A DNA stretch of 64,000 bases from Oscillospiraceae bacterium. Lineage in GTDB: Bacteria; Bacillota; Clostridia; Oscillospirales; Oscillospiraceae. A program made the position numbers and the translations under genes. The stretch covers positions 39,389 through 103,388 of the forward strand of contig WRAO01000006.1 of the NCBI GenBank assembly GCA_009780175.1, given 5' to 3'. A model generated the notes under the pieces. That model was given only the letters and a program-made list of their open reading frames with translations. It made no database searches and was not told the DNA's origin. Every line of letters begins with the position of its first letter. Within the stretch, counting starts at the first letter, position 1. Positions 1-8,562 of the stretch are shown here, in pieces.

Positions 1-291
1 TTGTCCACAAGGGAATCGGTAAATATACTTGGCTAAGTTTTTCGCCATAAGTATATAACAAATTTTGACTGAAGTATACATTAATTTTGTTCAAAAAAGA
101 AAAAGCTCCAAATTTTAACAGAGCGCGACAATAGACCCGGTGCGAGTGCACCGGGTCTGAATATATTGTTATGTGCGGGTTTCATGATGAACGCCACCAT
201 TTTCCCCAGTTCAAAGTATAAACTAAGCCGTATACGCTTTTTCGTCACTGGCGTTCCGCCCTCTATCCCCAATCGGGGATGGGCTGTTCTC
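1..291. other. Intergenic left edge with structured sequence
   Basis: No convincing gene is seen here. The stretch lies downstream of the minus-strand gene ending at 292. It contains a small palindrome at 270-285, a pair of complementary segments (GAACGCC near 191 and GGCGTTC near 250) that could form a long-range stem, and the strong hairpin at 133-158. The first nine bases resemble a DnaA box with one mismatch, but a single copy is not meaningful. The 63-residue open frame across 81-272 runs through the hairpins and has no ribosome binding site, so it is not called. Confidence 0.5.
133..158 (-). terminator. Perfect 11-bp hairpin, possible terminator of the minus-strand operon
   Basis: The arms AGACCCGGTGC (133-143) and GCACCGGGTCT (148-158) are exactly complementary around a 4-base loop. 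Read on the minus strand there is no immediate T-run, but a second weak GCTC/GAGC stem followed by a T-rich run lies about 30 bases further on (near 90-125). The pair could end transcription of the operon that finishes at 292. Confidence 0.4.
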
Positions 292-1005
292 TTATGGTTT
301 CAACTCCAGCACATCATTCTCCGTCATGCGCAAAGTCTGCTCTGCAAACACCCGCTTTTCCCGCGGGATAAAGCCCCGCACATTGGTCAACGGGAATATC
401 CAAGTATGCGGACCGATATGCGTACCCGGTTGCGTCACGCTGTTCGCCCCAAGACGCGCACTGTCTCCGATAATCACGCCGAAGAAATCAGCCCCCAAAT
501 CATGCCGTTCGCTGTCCAGTGTGAGCGTCGCGTTTGTCTGGTCAAACTTCCGGTTCGCTGTAATCACCCCGGACCCAATCCGCGCACTCTTGCCGAGCAC
601 AGAGTCACCCACAAAGGCGAGACTTGCCACCTTGGCCCCGGCAAAAAGCACACTGTGCTTGATCTCGCTCCCGTGGCCCACGCTGCAATTGTCGCTGATA
701 ATCGTCCCCGGCCGGATCGTAGCCCCCGGCAGGATGTCCACGTTCTCCCCAATATACACCGGGCCGATAATGGTCACGTTGTTATAAATCACGGTATTCT
801 TGCCGATGTAATAGGGCCCATAGAGATGCGGAGCGGTGCCCTTCATCGTGGCGTGGTTCTCCTGCACACCCGGCTCCACGAGACGCGTTTTAAGGAACGC
901 CGTAGCTTTCTCCAAAATCTCAGACGGCTGTTCCATCCCCTCGAACCAGTTCGGAAAAGGGAAGGCGTCATGATTGGAAAAGTAATAATCAAGTGAGAGT
1001 GACAT
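292..1005 (-). CDS. Left-handed beta-helix acyltransferase, GlmU C-terminal-like
   Basis: A 237-residue protein made mostly of hexapeptide repeats (I/V-G-x-x-x-x pattern from about residue 65 to 215), which form a left-handed beta-helix. The middle part, with VGHGSEIKHS and SARIGSGVITAN, follows the pattern of the acetyltransferase half of GlmU, so transfer of an acyl group from an acyl-CoA to a nucleotide sugar is likely. There is no pyrophosphorylase domain. The ATG at 1005 has AAAGGAG seven bases upstream. It lies 12 bases after the Mrp-like gene and closes the minus-strand run. The family call rests on the repeat pattern; the exact substrate is not visible. A stand-alone nucleotidyltransferase at 57346-58083 could be the missing other half. 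Confidence 0.7.
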   Translation of the reverse strand: MSLSLDYYFSNHDAFPFPNWFEGMEQPSEILEKATAFLKTRLVEPGVQENHATMKGTAPHLYGPYYIGKNTVIYNNVTIIGPVYIGENVDILPGATIRPGTIISDNCSVGHGSEIKHSVLFAGAKVASLAFVGDSVLGKSARIGSGVITANRKFDQTNATLTLDSERHDLGADFFGVIIGDSARLGANSVTQPGTHIGPHTWIFPLTNVRGFIPREKRVFAEQTLRMTENDVLELKP

Positions 1006-1017
1006 AGCGCAACTCCT

Positions 1018-1827
1018 TTATTGTAGTCCTTCAATCAACGCAACAGCCTTCGGTAGATACGAACTTCCCAGCGCTTCGAGTTTCCCTTCGTCTGCCGCAT
1101 CCGCCAAAACAGGATCAAAAGCGAGCCGGTCCATGAGAGGAATGTCAAATCGTGCGGCGAGTTGCTCAGCGGCGTCGCCGGAGAAGAGGCCACTAAAGTT
1201 CTCGATCAAACCTAAAATCGGCACCTGATTCTCCAACGCGAGACGCACCGTCCGTGCAACCGCCTGGTTCACCACTGCCTGCGGCGTCGAGACAATCAAC
1301 ACCCCATCCAGCGGAAGAGACTCAAACGCCGTCACACTGACATCCGTTGTGCCGGGCGGCAGATCAATGAGCAGACAGTCAATTTCATCCCAGATCACAT
1401 TGGACCAAAGCCGCTGTAAAATCTGCCCCATGATGGCGCTGTGCAGGGTGATGGCATCTGTGCTGTCCTCCAGGAGCGGACCGATGCTCATCACTTTAAT
1501 CCCCCGCTCGGTGAGCGCGGGATAGAGGCCCTCCTCCCCCTTGGTCACGCCCTGCGGCAACTCAAACATCTCAGGGATCGTGGGGGAAAAAATGTCCGCG
1601 TCGAAAATAGCGACCCGCTGACCCGCTTTGGCCAATTCCGCCGCGAGAATGCTGGTGACAAGACTCTTGCCCGTGCCGCCCTTGCCCCCGGTAATGCCGA
1701 TGACAGTTGTGATCTTACTCAGCGGATGCGGTGGGAGTGTCGTCTTTGCCTCGTGCCCATGTGAGCCGCAGCCGGAACAACTGGAGCAGCCGTGGCTCCC
1801 GTGGTCGTGATTGTGATCGTGTGACAT
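1018..1827 (-). CDS. Mrp/NBP35-like P-loop ATPase with His/Cys-rich N-terminus
   Basis: A 269-residue ParA/MinD-superfamily ATPase. The deviant Walker A motif GGKGGTGKS is near residue 48 and the switch-type LLIDLPPGT motif near 152. Mrp/ApbC/Nbp35 proteins carry or transfer iron-sulfur clusters. Here the C-terminal CPxC pair usual in Mrp is absent (GLIENFSGLFSG stands where it would be), while the first 25 residues are rich in histidine and hold a C-x2-C-x2-C group (CSSCSGC). Metal or cluster binding may therefore have moved to the N-terminus. The ATG at 1827 has AAGGAGGA upstream. A GC-rich hairpin at 1857-1879 separates it from the nucleoside kinase. Its partner is unknown. Confidence 0.8.
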   Translation of the reverse strand: MSHDHNHDHGSHGCSSCSGCGSHGHEAKTTLPPHPLSKITTVIGITGGKGGTGKSLVTSILAAELAKAGQRVAIFDADIFSPTIPEMFELPQGVTKGEEGLYPALTERGIKVMSIGPLLEDSTDAITLHSAIMGQILQRLWSNVIWDEIDCLLIDLPPGTTDVSVTAFESLPLDGVLIVSTPQAVVNQAVARTVRLALENQVPILGLIENFSGLFSGDAAEQLAARFDIPLMDRLAFDPVLADAADEGKLEALGSSYLPKAVALIEGLQ

Positions 1828-1924
1828 ATGAAAAGTCCTCCTTTGTATTCTGTAGGTGGGCCGCCTGCCGAGCGGCCCATCTATTCATATTGCAATGACT
1901 GTTGATCTATGGGGCGCGTGTCCT

Positions 1925-2872
1925 CTAATACTTATACGAACCCCCGCCGATAAACTCCCGCATGAGAGAATCCTCGGGAACAAGGTCCTCCGCGAGATCA
2001 CAAAACAGCCGGAACGCCGGTATGATCTCCGAAAGTTCCTCGCCCCGCTCCACCTTGGGATCCAACTCCGCAAAAAGCGGCTCCGCAAACTGCTTCATCA
2101 AACTGACCTCATAAGGCAGCGAGGAGTCAAACTGATAATTGGCCTTGTCCTTATAAGGCGAGATGTATAGCTTTTCCCCCCGGCGCACATTGGCCCAGAC
2201 GCCGAGTGTAAAAGCCGCATCGGATCCGCGGAAGTTGTTGTCCCGCACCACGCGGCGCACGAGGCGCATCCAAGTACCCTTAAAAACCACATCGTCCTCG
2301 CCCCCGTCCACGATGTTGGACCGGGCGCTGACATAGAGTTTAAACGCCTCCGGATGCCGCCCGGCAATCTCATCATTGAGCGCGTGGATCCCCTCAAAGA
2401 TGACGACCTCATTGTCCTTCGGGCACAGCGGCGTCCATTTCGTCGCACTGCGAATCTGCCGGGAGAAGATGAAATGCGGGATCAAAATCTCCTTGTGCTC
2501 ATTGAGCCGCTCAAAATGCTCGTGCAAAAGGTCCATGTCGAGACATCTGGGAGACTCATAGTCAATATCGCCCTCCGGCGTCCGGGGCGCAGTTTTTGGG
2601 TCCATGGTCTTGAAATACTGATCCAGACTGACGGCAGTGCAGCCAACGCCCCGCCGGGCGAGTTCCCGCGCCAGTTTCAAGGCCGTTGTAGTCTTACCGG
2701 ACCCCGAGGGGCCGGAGAGCAGCACAATCGGCGAGGTCGCCGCGCTTTTCTCAATCAGATCCGCCGCCTCGACAACCTTCTTCCAATAGCTCCGGTCGCA
2801 TTCCTCGACGAACTCCCGAGGCCTGAGGGTCAAATTGTCATTGATTGCCTTCAGATCATAAGTCAGAGCCAT
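1925..2872 (-). CDS. Uridine kinase-like nucleoside kinase
   Basis: A 315-residue P-loop kinase of the uridine kinase/phosphoribulokinase family. The Walker A motif GPSGSGKTTT lies near residues 54-63, and IFEGIHALND near 170 matches the second conserved motif of uridine kinases. In many Clostridia a longer form has a TGS-like N-terminal domain; here the protein starts almost directly with the kinase domain. The probable reaction is phosphorylation of uridine or a related nucleoside by a nucleoside triphosphate, in the cytoplasm. The ATG at 2872 lies inside the last codons of hemZ (17-base overlap) with GAGGTG upstream, so translation is probably coupled. Substrate choice cannot be read from the sequence. 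Confidence 0.8.
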   Translation of the reverse strand: MALTYDLKAINDNLTLRPREFVEECDRSYWKKVVEAADLIEKSAATSPIVLLSGPSGSGKTTTALKLARELARRGVGCTAVSLDQYFKTMDPKTAPRTPEGDIDYESPRCLDMDLLHEHFERLNEHKEILIPHFIFSRQIRSATKWTPLCPKDNEVVIFEGIHALNDEIAGRHPEAFKLYVSARSNIVDGGEDDVVFKGTWMRLVRRVVRDNNFRGSDAAFTLGVWANVRRGEKLYISPYKDKANYQFDSSLPYEVSLMKQFAEPLFAELDPKVERGEELSEIIPAFRLFCDLAEDLVPEDSLMREFIGGGSYKY

Positions 2873-4415
2873 GTGAGAACACCTCCTCGATGAAAAATGG
2901 TTTGATCTTTTCTTTCGCTGCTAGTATTCTATCAATTCCATCTGTATATTCCAAGGGGAATTTCGGATTATAGGAGCGCGGAATGCGTCCCGTATGAGCG
3001 TCGACCAATTTGGTCGATGCTCCGGCTCCAAGGGAGATAATGCTGCAGAGCTCCTCCATGATGGCGATGTTATACAGATTCTCAAACCCCGACAAGCACC
3101 AGCCGACATTCTCAAAACCGCCCGCCGTAAACTTCTGGCGGTAGAGGTAGTAAGGCAAATACCCCGCCTCGCCAAGAGATGCGAGTGCCATATCCAGCAT
3201 CTCCCCTACGGCCTCCGGACCGGGGATAGGAACCGCGTCCGCCTTAATATGCGAACCCTTTTTAAGCGCCAAAGTGTGAACCGTGACATTCTCCGCCCCA
3301 AACTCTAGTACCCGCCCCAAGGTCCGCGCAAATCCCGCCGCCGTATCAGCGGGAAGACCCGCGATCAAATCCATGTTGAGTACAGGAAATCCGACTGATC
3401 GCACCAACTCCACCGCAGAGACAATATCCGCCGCCGTGTGCCGCCGCCCAATCGCCGCCAACACCGGATCCTCCATCGACTGCGGATTAATGCAGATGCG
3501 CGACACCTGAGCGTCCTTCAGAACACGAAGTTTCTCCAAGTCCAACGTATCCGGCCGCCCAGCTTCTACCGTATAATCCCGCAAATGGCTGAGATCAAAC
3601 TCCGTCGCCAGCGCCCCCGTCAAAGACCGCAACTGCGAGGCCGAAAGCGAAGTCGGCGTCCCGCCCCCGATATAGAGCGACTGCACCCGAAGCCCAAGCT
3701 CCCGCACAATTTGCGCCGTAACCGCAATCTCCCACCGCAAGGCCGCCAAATAAGGCTCCACTAGCCGCCCGGACCGCTCCACATCATTCGAGACAAAACT
3801 GCAATACGTACAGCGCGTTGGGCAAAAAGGGATGCTCACATACAGGCAGATATCCCGTGACGTAAGGCTCGCCTTCGCCTTAAGCCCCGCGCGAGCCGTA
3901 TCAAGGCAAAGCGCCGCTCGTTGCGGACTGACCTCATACTCCGTCACAAAAACCCGCTTCACCTCTGCCGGGGCTATCCCGGCTTCCAGCAAAGCCGTCG
4001 CCCGTTTCCCGGGCCGAATGCCCGTCAAGGCCCCCCAAGGCGGGACAATACCCGTAGCAGTCGTCGCCGCGCGGTAGAAGGAGAGCTTAATAATCTTCTG
4101 CATCTGCCGCGCATACACCAGTTCGACGCGATTCTTGCCCTCGCCGGAACCCTGCTCCGGCCGCGCAACCTTCGCCACGCCCCGATACCAAACGCCCTCA
4201 TACCAAAGCTCCGTCACCGCGGTGCTAACCTTTGGCCCGTGAGACAGCCGTATCTCCGCCGTGGGAACACACGGTGTTTGCCCGCCCCTGCGATTTACTG
4301 CAACAGACGAAATCTCGTCCACATCCTCATACACAGGCCGCTCCTCCGGAAACAGCGTCAGCAGCACCTGTTCCACGGCGTACTTATAGTCGTGCCCGAT
4401 CAACCGGAGAATCAT
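2856..4415 (-). CDS. hemZ: Oxygen-independent coproporphyrinogen III dehydrogenase HemZ (radical SAM)
   Basis: A 519-residue radical SAM enzyme with the cluster-binding motif C-x3-C-x2-C at residues 198-205 (PFCPTRCTYCSF) and the GGGTPTSL glycine-rich SAM motif downstream. The long N-terminal extension of about 185 residues is typical of HemZ and distinguishes it from HemN/HemW. HemZ-type proteins are linked to anaerobic oxidation of coproporphyrinogen III to the next haem intermediate, and this role is inferred from the family. No other haem biosynthesis gene is in view, so its real role here is open. The ATG at 4415 directly abuts the stop codon of the upstream hydrolase gene, with GGGGAAAT upstream. 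Confidence 0.85.
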   Translation of the reverse strand: MILRLIGHDYKYAVEQVLLTLFPEERPVYEDVDEISSVAVNRRGGQTPCVPTAEIRLSHGPKVSTAVTELWYEGVWYRGVAKVARPEQGSGEGKNRVELVYARQMQKIIKLSFYRAATTATGIVPPWGALTGIRPGKRATALLEAGIAPAEVKRVFVTEYEVSPQRAALCLDTARAGLKAKASLTSRDICLYVSIPFCPTRCTYCSFVSNDVERSGRLVEPYLAALRWEIAVTAQIVRELGLRVQSLYIGGGTPTSLSASQLRSLTGALATEFDLSHLRDYTVEAGRPDTLDLEKLRVLKDAQVSRICINPQSMEDPVLAAIGRRHTAADIVSAVELVRSVGFPVLNMDLIAGLPADTAAGFARTLGRVLEFGAENVTVHTLALKKGSHIKADAVPIPGPEAVGEMLDMALASLGEAGYLPYYLYRQKFTAGGFENVGWCLSGFENLYNIAIMEELCSIISLGAGASTKLVDAHTGRIPRSYNPKFPLEYTDGIDRILAAKEKIKPFFIEEVFSHGSDL

Positions 4416-5030
4416 CTATTTCCCCGCCGCCGCTTGCCGTAGGGCATAGTTAAACCGCCGCTCCCGTTCCAGCGTCGTCGCCTCCGCATGACCGGGGTAG
4501 ATTTCATCCACACCCTGCAACTGGTCAATCCGAGCGAGAGATTGCATTAAGGTCTGCGGATCTCCCCCCGGCAAATCAGACCGCCCGCAGTCGTCGCGGA
4601 ACAACGTATCTCCGGTAAACAGGCAGTCGCCCACGCGCAGACACACACACCCAAGCGTATGCCCCGGCGTCGCGATGACCTCAAACGTCAGCCCGCCGAT
4701 CTCAATCGTATCTCCATCCGCCCAAAACCGCGTATTGTCCCCCGCGATATAGCGAAACGGCTCCGGGCGATTCGTCGGGTTCACATCCAGCTTGCTGATG
4801 TACACCGGAATCCCCCACTCCAGCACAAGGTCATCCGTAGCCGTGGTGTGGTCATAGTGTCCGTGCGTAAGAAACACGGCCTTCGGCGTGATCTCTTCTT
4901 CCGTAAGATAATCGAGGATCAGGTGACTCTCATCACCCGGATCGATCACTGCGGCGAACTTGGTATCTGGATCTGTGACCACATAACAATTGGTCTGAAG
5001 CTGTCCGACTGGGATTGTTTTGACGTGCAT
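4416..5030 (-). CDS. MBL-fold metallo-hydrolase (glyoxalase II-like)
   Basis: A 204-residue metallo-beta-lactamase-fold protein. The zinc ligand motif THGHYDH is at residues 55-61, TPGHTLG further on supplies another histidine, GDTLFRDDCGRSD supplies the bridging aspartate, and YPGHAEAT the last histidine. The set matches the YcbL/GloB-like group that hydrolyses thioesters such as S-lactoylglutathione or related compounds. The open frame extends to 5078, but the start chosen is the ATG at 5030, which has AGAAAGGA eight bases upstream and begins with the typical MHVKTIPVG. The added 16 residues would run through a GC-rich intergenic hairpin near 5056-5078. It is followed immediately by hemZ. 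Confidence 0.85.
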   Translation of the reverse strand: MHVKTIPVGQLQTNCYVVTDPDTKFAAVIDPGDESHLILDYLTEEEITPKAVFLTHGHYDHTTATDDLVLEWGIPVYISKLDVNPTNRPEPFRYIAGDNTRFWADGDTIEIGGLTFEVIATPGHTLGCVCLRVGDCLFTGDTLFRDDCGRSDLPGGDPQTLMQSLARIDQLQGVDEIYPGHAEATTLERERRFNYALRQAAAGK

Positions 5031-5081
5031 ATCTCTCATCCTTTCTTCTAACACGGGCGGCATTTTGCCGTCCGCCAAACA

Positions 5082-5528
5082 TTACAGTGTATCCGTATCC
5101 AGAATCAAAGTCACCGGCCCGTCATTAAGCGACTGTACTTGCATATACGCCCCAAATGACCCGGTTTCTACATGAAATCCGCGCTCCCGACATTCCGCGA
5201 CAAACCGCTCATAGAGCGGAATCGCCGTTTCCGGCCTCGCCGCCGCCAAAAAATCCGGGCGCCGACCTTTCTTGCAGTTACCATAGAGCGTAAACTGAGA
5301 GATGACCAGCAACGTCCCCCCAACATCCGCCAAAGCCCGGTTCATCTGCCCATTCTCATCGCCAAAGACACGTAAACCGCAGATTTTATCCGCAAGCCTC
5401 ACTGTCTGCTCCACCGTATCGTCCTGATGGATGCCGAGAAGCACCAAAAACCCCACGCCGATCGCACCGATGACCTGCCCATCCACTCCCACAGATGCCT
5501 CCGTGACGCGTGTGACTACCGCCCGCAT
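5082..5528 (-). CDS. dtd: D-aminoacyl-tRNA deacylase
   Basis: A 148-residue protein of the usual length for Dtd. It removes D-amino acids (and glycine wrongly attached to tRNA-Ala) from tRNAs and recycles the tRNA. The characteristic active-site stretch [17 protein letters not shown] is near residue 78, and the C-terminal [11 protein letters not shown] matches the conserved Gly-cisPro-like end motif (GPVT). The ATG at 5528 has GGGAGGCGGAG upstream. It lies between the flavodoxin-ferredoxin gene and the MBL hydrolase in one minus-strand run. In many Firmicutes dtd follows rel, as it nearly does here. Confidence 0.95.
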   Translation of the reverse strand: MRAVVTRVTEASVGVDGQVIGAIGVGFLVLLGIHQDDTVEQTVRLADKICGLRVFGDENGQMNRALADVGGTLLVISQFTLYGNCKKGRRPDFLAAARPETAIPLYERFVAECRERGFHVETGSFGAYMQVQSLNDGPVTLILDTDTL

Positions 5529-5546
5529 AAGCTCCGCCTCCCGTTC

Positions 5547-6305
5547 CTATTCGATACCCCGATACTGCCATTTCGGCCTTTGGTGGATATAAATCGTAAT
5601 CGCCCGCTCGGGACAGCGGTTGATACAACGATAGCAGACCGTACAAGTGCCGCTAGAGACAATCCTGCCCTCGCGCTGTTTCAAATTCCGCATCGGACAA
5701 AGCGAAACACAAAGACCGCAAACCGTGCAGTCGCTATGGATTTTCAGGTTCTGCCCCATGAGCCGCTCGCCCCTATCCTGCCAAGCGGCGCCTTGTAGAT
5801 TGCCAAAAAACTGAGAAACACGAGAAAACCCGCGACGCTTGACCCGTCCCGCCTCAAGGTCTGCACAAACCCGCTCAAGCCGACCTATGCCTCGGCGGAT
5901 TTGTTTCTTATTCTGAACATCACTCGGTTTCCGATAGAGTGGCCAAAGATTACAGACGTTATTGGGCATCGGCAAATGTTCGGCGTAAAGCACTTCCACA
6001 TGGTCCGTCGGCAGCAAATCTAGAAACGCCCTTGCCCCATTGCCGGAAAACGTGACTTGCGTGACGAGAATGATAATCCGCTTCCCCCGGAAGGCCTCCA
6101 TATGCCGATTCACGAATCTGCGCATAATCAGCGGCACGCGAGAACCATAGATGGGATAACAAACGGCGATGAGGTCCGCTGTCGCAATTGCGGCATCAAA
6201 AGCGAAATCCGCTTCGATAGAAACGCATTGCGCTCCCATACGCTCGCTCAATCTCTCGGCGATATATTTTGTATTCCCAGTCCCCGAGAAATAGAGCGTC
6301 AACAT
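5547..6305 (-). CDS. EFR1-type flavodoxin-ferredoxin fusion protein
   Basis: A 252-residue protein with an N-terminal flavodoxin domain, shown by the FMN phosphate loop SGTGNTKY at residues 7-14, and two C-terminal 4Fe-4S ferredoxin motifs (CTVCGLCVSLCP and CTVCYRCINRCP). It should pass electrons between a low-potential donor and an unknown acceptor through FMN and two clusters. The open frame starts earlier, at 6470, but the ATG at 6305 has GGAGG eight bases upstream and begins at the correct first strand of the flavodoxin fold; the earlier residues are antisense to rel. It lies 13 bases after rel and upstream of dtd. No partner enzyme is nearby, so its pathway is not known. Confidence 0.85.
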   Translation of the reverse strand: MLTLYFSGTGNTKYIAERLSERMGAQCVSIEADFAFDAAIATADLIAVCYPIYGSRVPLIMRRFVNRHMEAFRGKRIIILVTQVTFSGNGARAFLDLLPTDHVEVLYAEHLPMPNNVCNLWPLYRKPSDVQNKKQIRRGIGRLERVCADLEAGRVKRRGFSRVSQFFGNLQGAAWQDRGERLMGQNLKIHSDCTVCGLCVSLCPMRNLKQREGRIVSSGTCTVCYRCINRCPERAITIYIHQRPKWQYRGIE

Positions 6306-6318
6306 AAGCGCTGCCTCC

Positions 6319-8556
6319 TCAAGACGAACTCCGGCTGACATCTGAAACGCCAGAAATACCGGACAACTTATTGACCGCCACTTGCAACTCTTTCGAATCC
6401 GCCACTTCCAAGGCGATAAAGACCACAGCTCGTTCGCCCACCGCCTCTCGCGCCGTAAGGCTCCGCACACGCACCTTAATCGCCGTGAGCGCCTGCGCGA
6501 TATCGAGCAATAGACCCGATCTGTCTTTTGCGGTAATCACAAGGCTCGTGCTATAGTTCTGTCCCTCCGTATCGCCCCAGCTCACCGGGAGCCAACGGCC
6601 CAACTCCGCCGGATTTGTAATGGCGTTGAGATAATTCGCGCAATCCGCCCGGTGCACAGAGACACCATGCCCCCGCGTGATAAAGCCCACCACTTCGTCC
6701 CCCGGAACAGGCGAGCAGCAGCGCGAAAACTTAATCAAACAGTTGTCCACGCCCTCCACCACAATGCCTTTGACCGCTTTGGTCGCCACGGGCTTTTGCT
6801 CGTTGATCTTCTCCACCAAACTCTTGCTGGGCTTCGCAAGCTGCACCAACATATCCCGCACCTTGCCAACAGCCTTCTGCGCCGAGAGCCCGCCATATCC
6901 AATAGCGGCATAGGTGTCGTCAAAGGACGGAAAGCCAAGCCGTTTTAGCACCTGTTCCTGCACTTCCCCTCGGCTGATCGCGTCCACCGAGAGCCCCTGC
7001 CGCCGCATTTCAGCCTCAAAAGCAGACCGCCCATGCGTGACGTTTTCCTCCCGCCGCTCTTTCTTAAACCACTGCCGAATCTTATTCCGCGCCTCACTGC
7101 TCTGCACGATCTTGAGCCAATCTCGGCTGGGCCCATGGGAAGTGCCGGAAGTGATGACCTCAACAATATCCCCATTTTGCAGCGTATGGTCAAAGGGCAC
7201 AATCCGTCCATTGACCTTCGCCCCCGTCATCCGATTGCCGACGGCGGAGTGGATCGAATAAGCAAAGTCAATCGGATTCGCCTTCGCCGGCAGATTAATC
7301 ACGTCGCCATGCGGCGTAAAGACGAATACCTCATCCGCAAACATGTCGATCCGCAGATCATGGAAGAAATCCTGCGCGTCCCCGGCCTCCTGTTGGCTTT
7401 CCAGCAAGCGCCGAACCCAAGCGAACCGCTCCTCATCTCCCGCGGACTTCTCACCCTCCGGGCCGGGCGTCTTATACTTCCAGTGCGCCGCGATACCGTA
7501 TTCCGCGGTGTGATGCATCTCCCAGGTGCGAATCTGCACCTCAAAGGGGATGCCCTCTTCCCCAATTACGGTGGTATGGAGACTCTGGTACATATTTGGC
7601 TTCGGCGTCGAAATATAGTCCTTAAACCGCCCTGGCACAGGCCGATACATGTCGTGCACGTGCCCAAGCACATTATAACAATCCGCGATGTCCGACACGA
7701 TCACCCGGAACGCGCAGAGATCAAAGACCTCCTCAAACGTCCGTTTTTGGGTATACATCTTGCGATAGATGCTATAAATATGCTTGAGCCGACCATACAC
7801 CGTGCCCTGCAACTCATTCTCCCGGAGCCGCCCAGACATTTTCTGCTGTACGTCAGACATAAACCGGTCCAGCGTCTCCTGCCGCTTTGCGAGGTCCTCC
7901 GTAATAGAGTCGTATGCGGCGCGGTCAAGATAATAAAAAGAGAGATCTTCCAACTCCCACTTAATCTTCTGCATCCCCAGCCGGTGCGCGATGGGAGCAT
8001 AGATCTGCATCGTCTCCGAAGACTTCTCAAGCTGTTTCTTACCCGCCTGATATTCCATGGTCCGCATATTGTGGAGCCGATCCGCCAGTTTGATGAGGAT
8101 CACGCGGATGTCCTTGGCCATGGCCATGAGCATCTTGCGCAGATTCTCCATCTGTTCTTCTTCTTTGTTGGTGTATTGCACCCGCGTCAACTTCGTGACG
8201 CCTTCCACAATCGCCGTAACAGAGGGGCCGAACAGCTTCTTGACCTCCTCCTCCGTGATGCCCGTATCCTCAAGCACGTCATGGAGCAGCGCCGCGATGA
8301 TGCTGTCCTCATCCATGCCCATCTCAACAATAATCTGCGCCGCTGCCAAGGGGTGGGTAACAAAAGGCGTCCCATCCTTCCGCAACTGACTCCCATGCGC
8401 CGACGCCGAGAGCGCAAACGCGCGCTCGATCCGCCCCAGATCGACACTGGGGTTCGACTGTTCGATATGCGACAGCAAGTCCTCCAACTGCTCACGCACA
8501 AGGGCCATACCCGGAGCATCCCAAGGGACGTTCTCTAAATGTTTCGGATCACGCAC
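6319..8556 (-). CDS. rel: Bifunctional (p)ppGpp synthetase/hydrolase Rel
   Basis: A 745-residue long RSH enzyme that makes and degrades the stringent-response alarmone. In order: an HD hydrolase domain with HDVLEDT at residues 92-98, the RelA/SpoT synthetase domain around residues 240-360, a TGS domain near 400-460, a helical and zinc-finger-like region with SRCCSPVPGD, and a C-terminal ACT domain. The intact HD motif suggests that hydrolysis is active, as expected for the single Rel of Firmicutes. The start is a GTG at 8556, preceded by GGGGTGATT. recJ ends seven bases upstream, an order (recJ-rel-dtd) seen in many Firmicutes. Confidence 0.95.
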   Translation of the reverse strand: MRDPKHLENVPWDAPGMALVREQLEDLLSHIEQSNPSVDLGRIERAFALSASAHGSQLRKDGTPFVTHPLAAAQIIVEMGMDEDSIIAALLHDVLEDTGITEEEVKKLFGPSVTAIVEGVTKLTRVQYTNKEEEQMENLRKMLMAMAKDIRVILIKLADRLHNMRTMEYQAGKKQLEKSSETMQIYAPIAHRLGMQKIKWELEDLSFYYLDRAAYDSITEDLAKRQETLDRFMSDVQQKMSGRLRENELQGTVYGRLKHIYSIYRKMYTQKRTFEEVFDLCAFRVIVSDIADCYNVLGHVHDMYRPVPGRFKDYISTPKPNMYQSLHTTVIGEEGIPFEVQIRTWEMHHTAEYGIAAHWKYKTPGPEGEKSAGDEERFAWVRRLLESQQEAGDAQDFFHDLRIDMFADEVFVFTPHGDVINLPAKANPIDFAYSIHSAVGNRMTGAKVNGRIVPFDHTLQNGDIVEVITSGTSHGPSRDWLKIVQSSEARNKIRQWFKKERREENVTHGRSAFEAEMRRQGLSVDAISRGEVQEQVLKRLGFPSFDDTYAAIGYGGLSAQKAVGKVRDMLVQLAKPSKSLVEKINEQKPVATKAVKGIVVEGVDNCLIKFSRCCSPVPGDEVVGFITRGHGVSVHRADCANYLNAITNPAELGRWLPVSWGDTEGQNYSTSLVITAKDRSGLLLDIAQALTAIKVRVRSLTAREAVGERAVVFIALEVADSKELQVAVNKLSGISGVSDVSRSSS

Positions 8557-8562
8557 AACGAA

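Noticed and set aside
1..9. DnaA box marking an origin
   Set aside because: A single near-match with no cluster of boxes and no dnaA or dnaN nearby.
81..272. 63-residue minus-strand open frame at the left edge
   Set aside because: It crosses two hairpins, has no good ribosome binding site and no recognisable domain.
7033..8538. 501-residue plus-strand open frame
   Set aside because: It is the antisense shadow of rel, rich in His, Arg and Pro as expected from GC-rich antisense reading, without a binding site.
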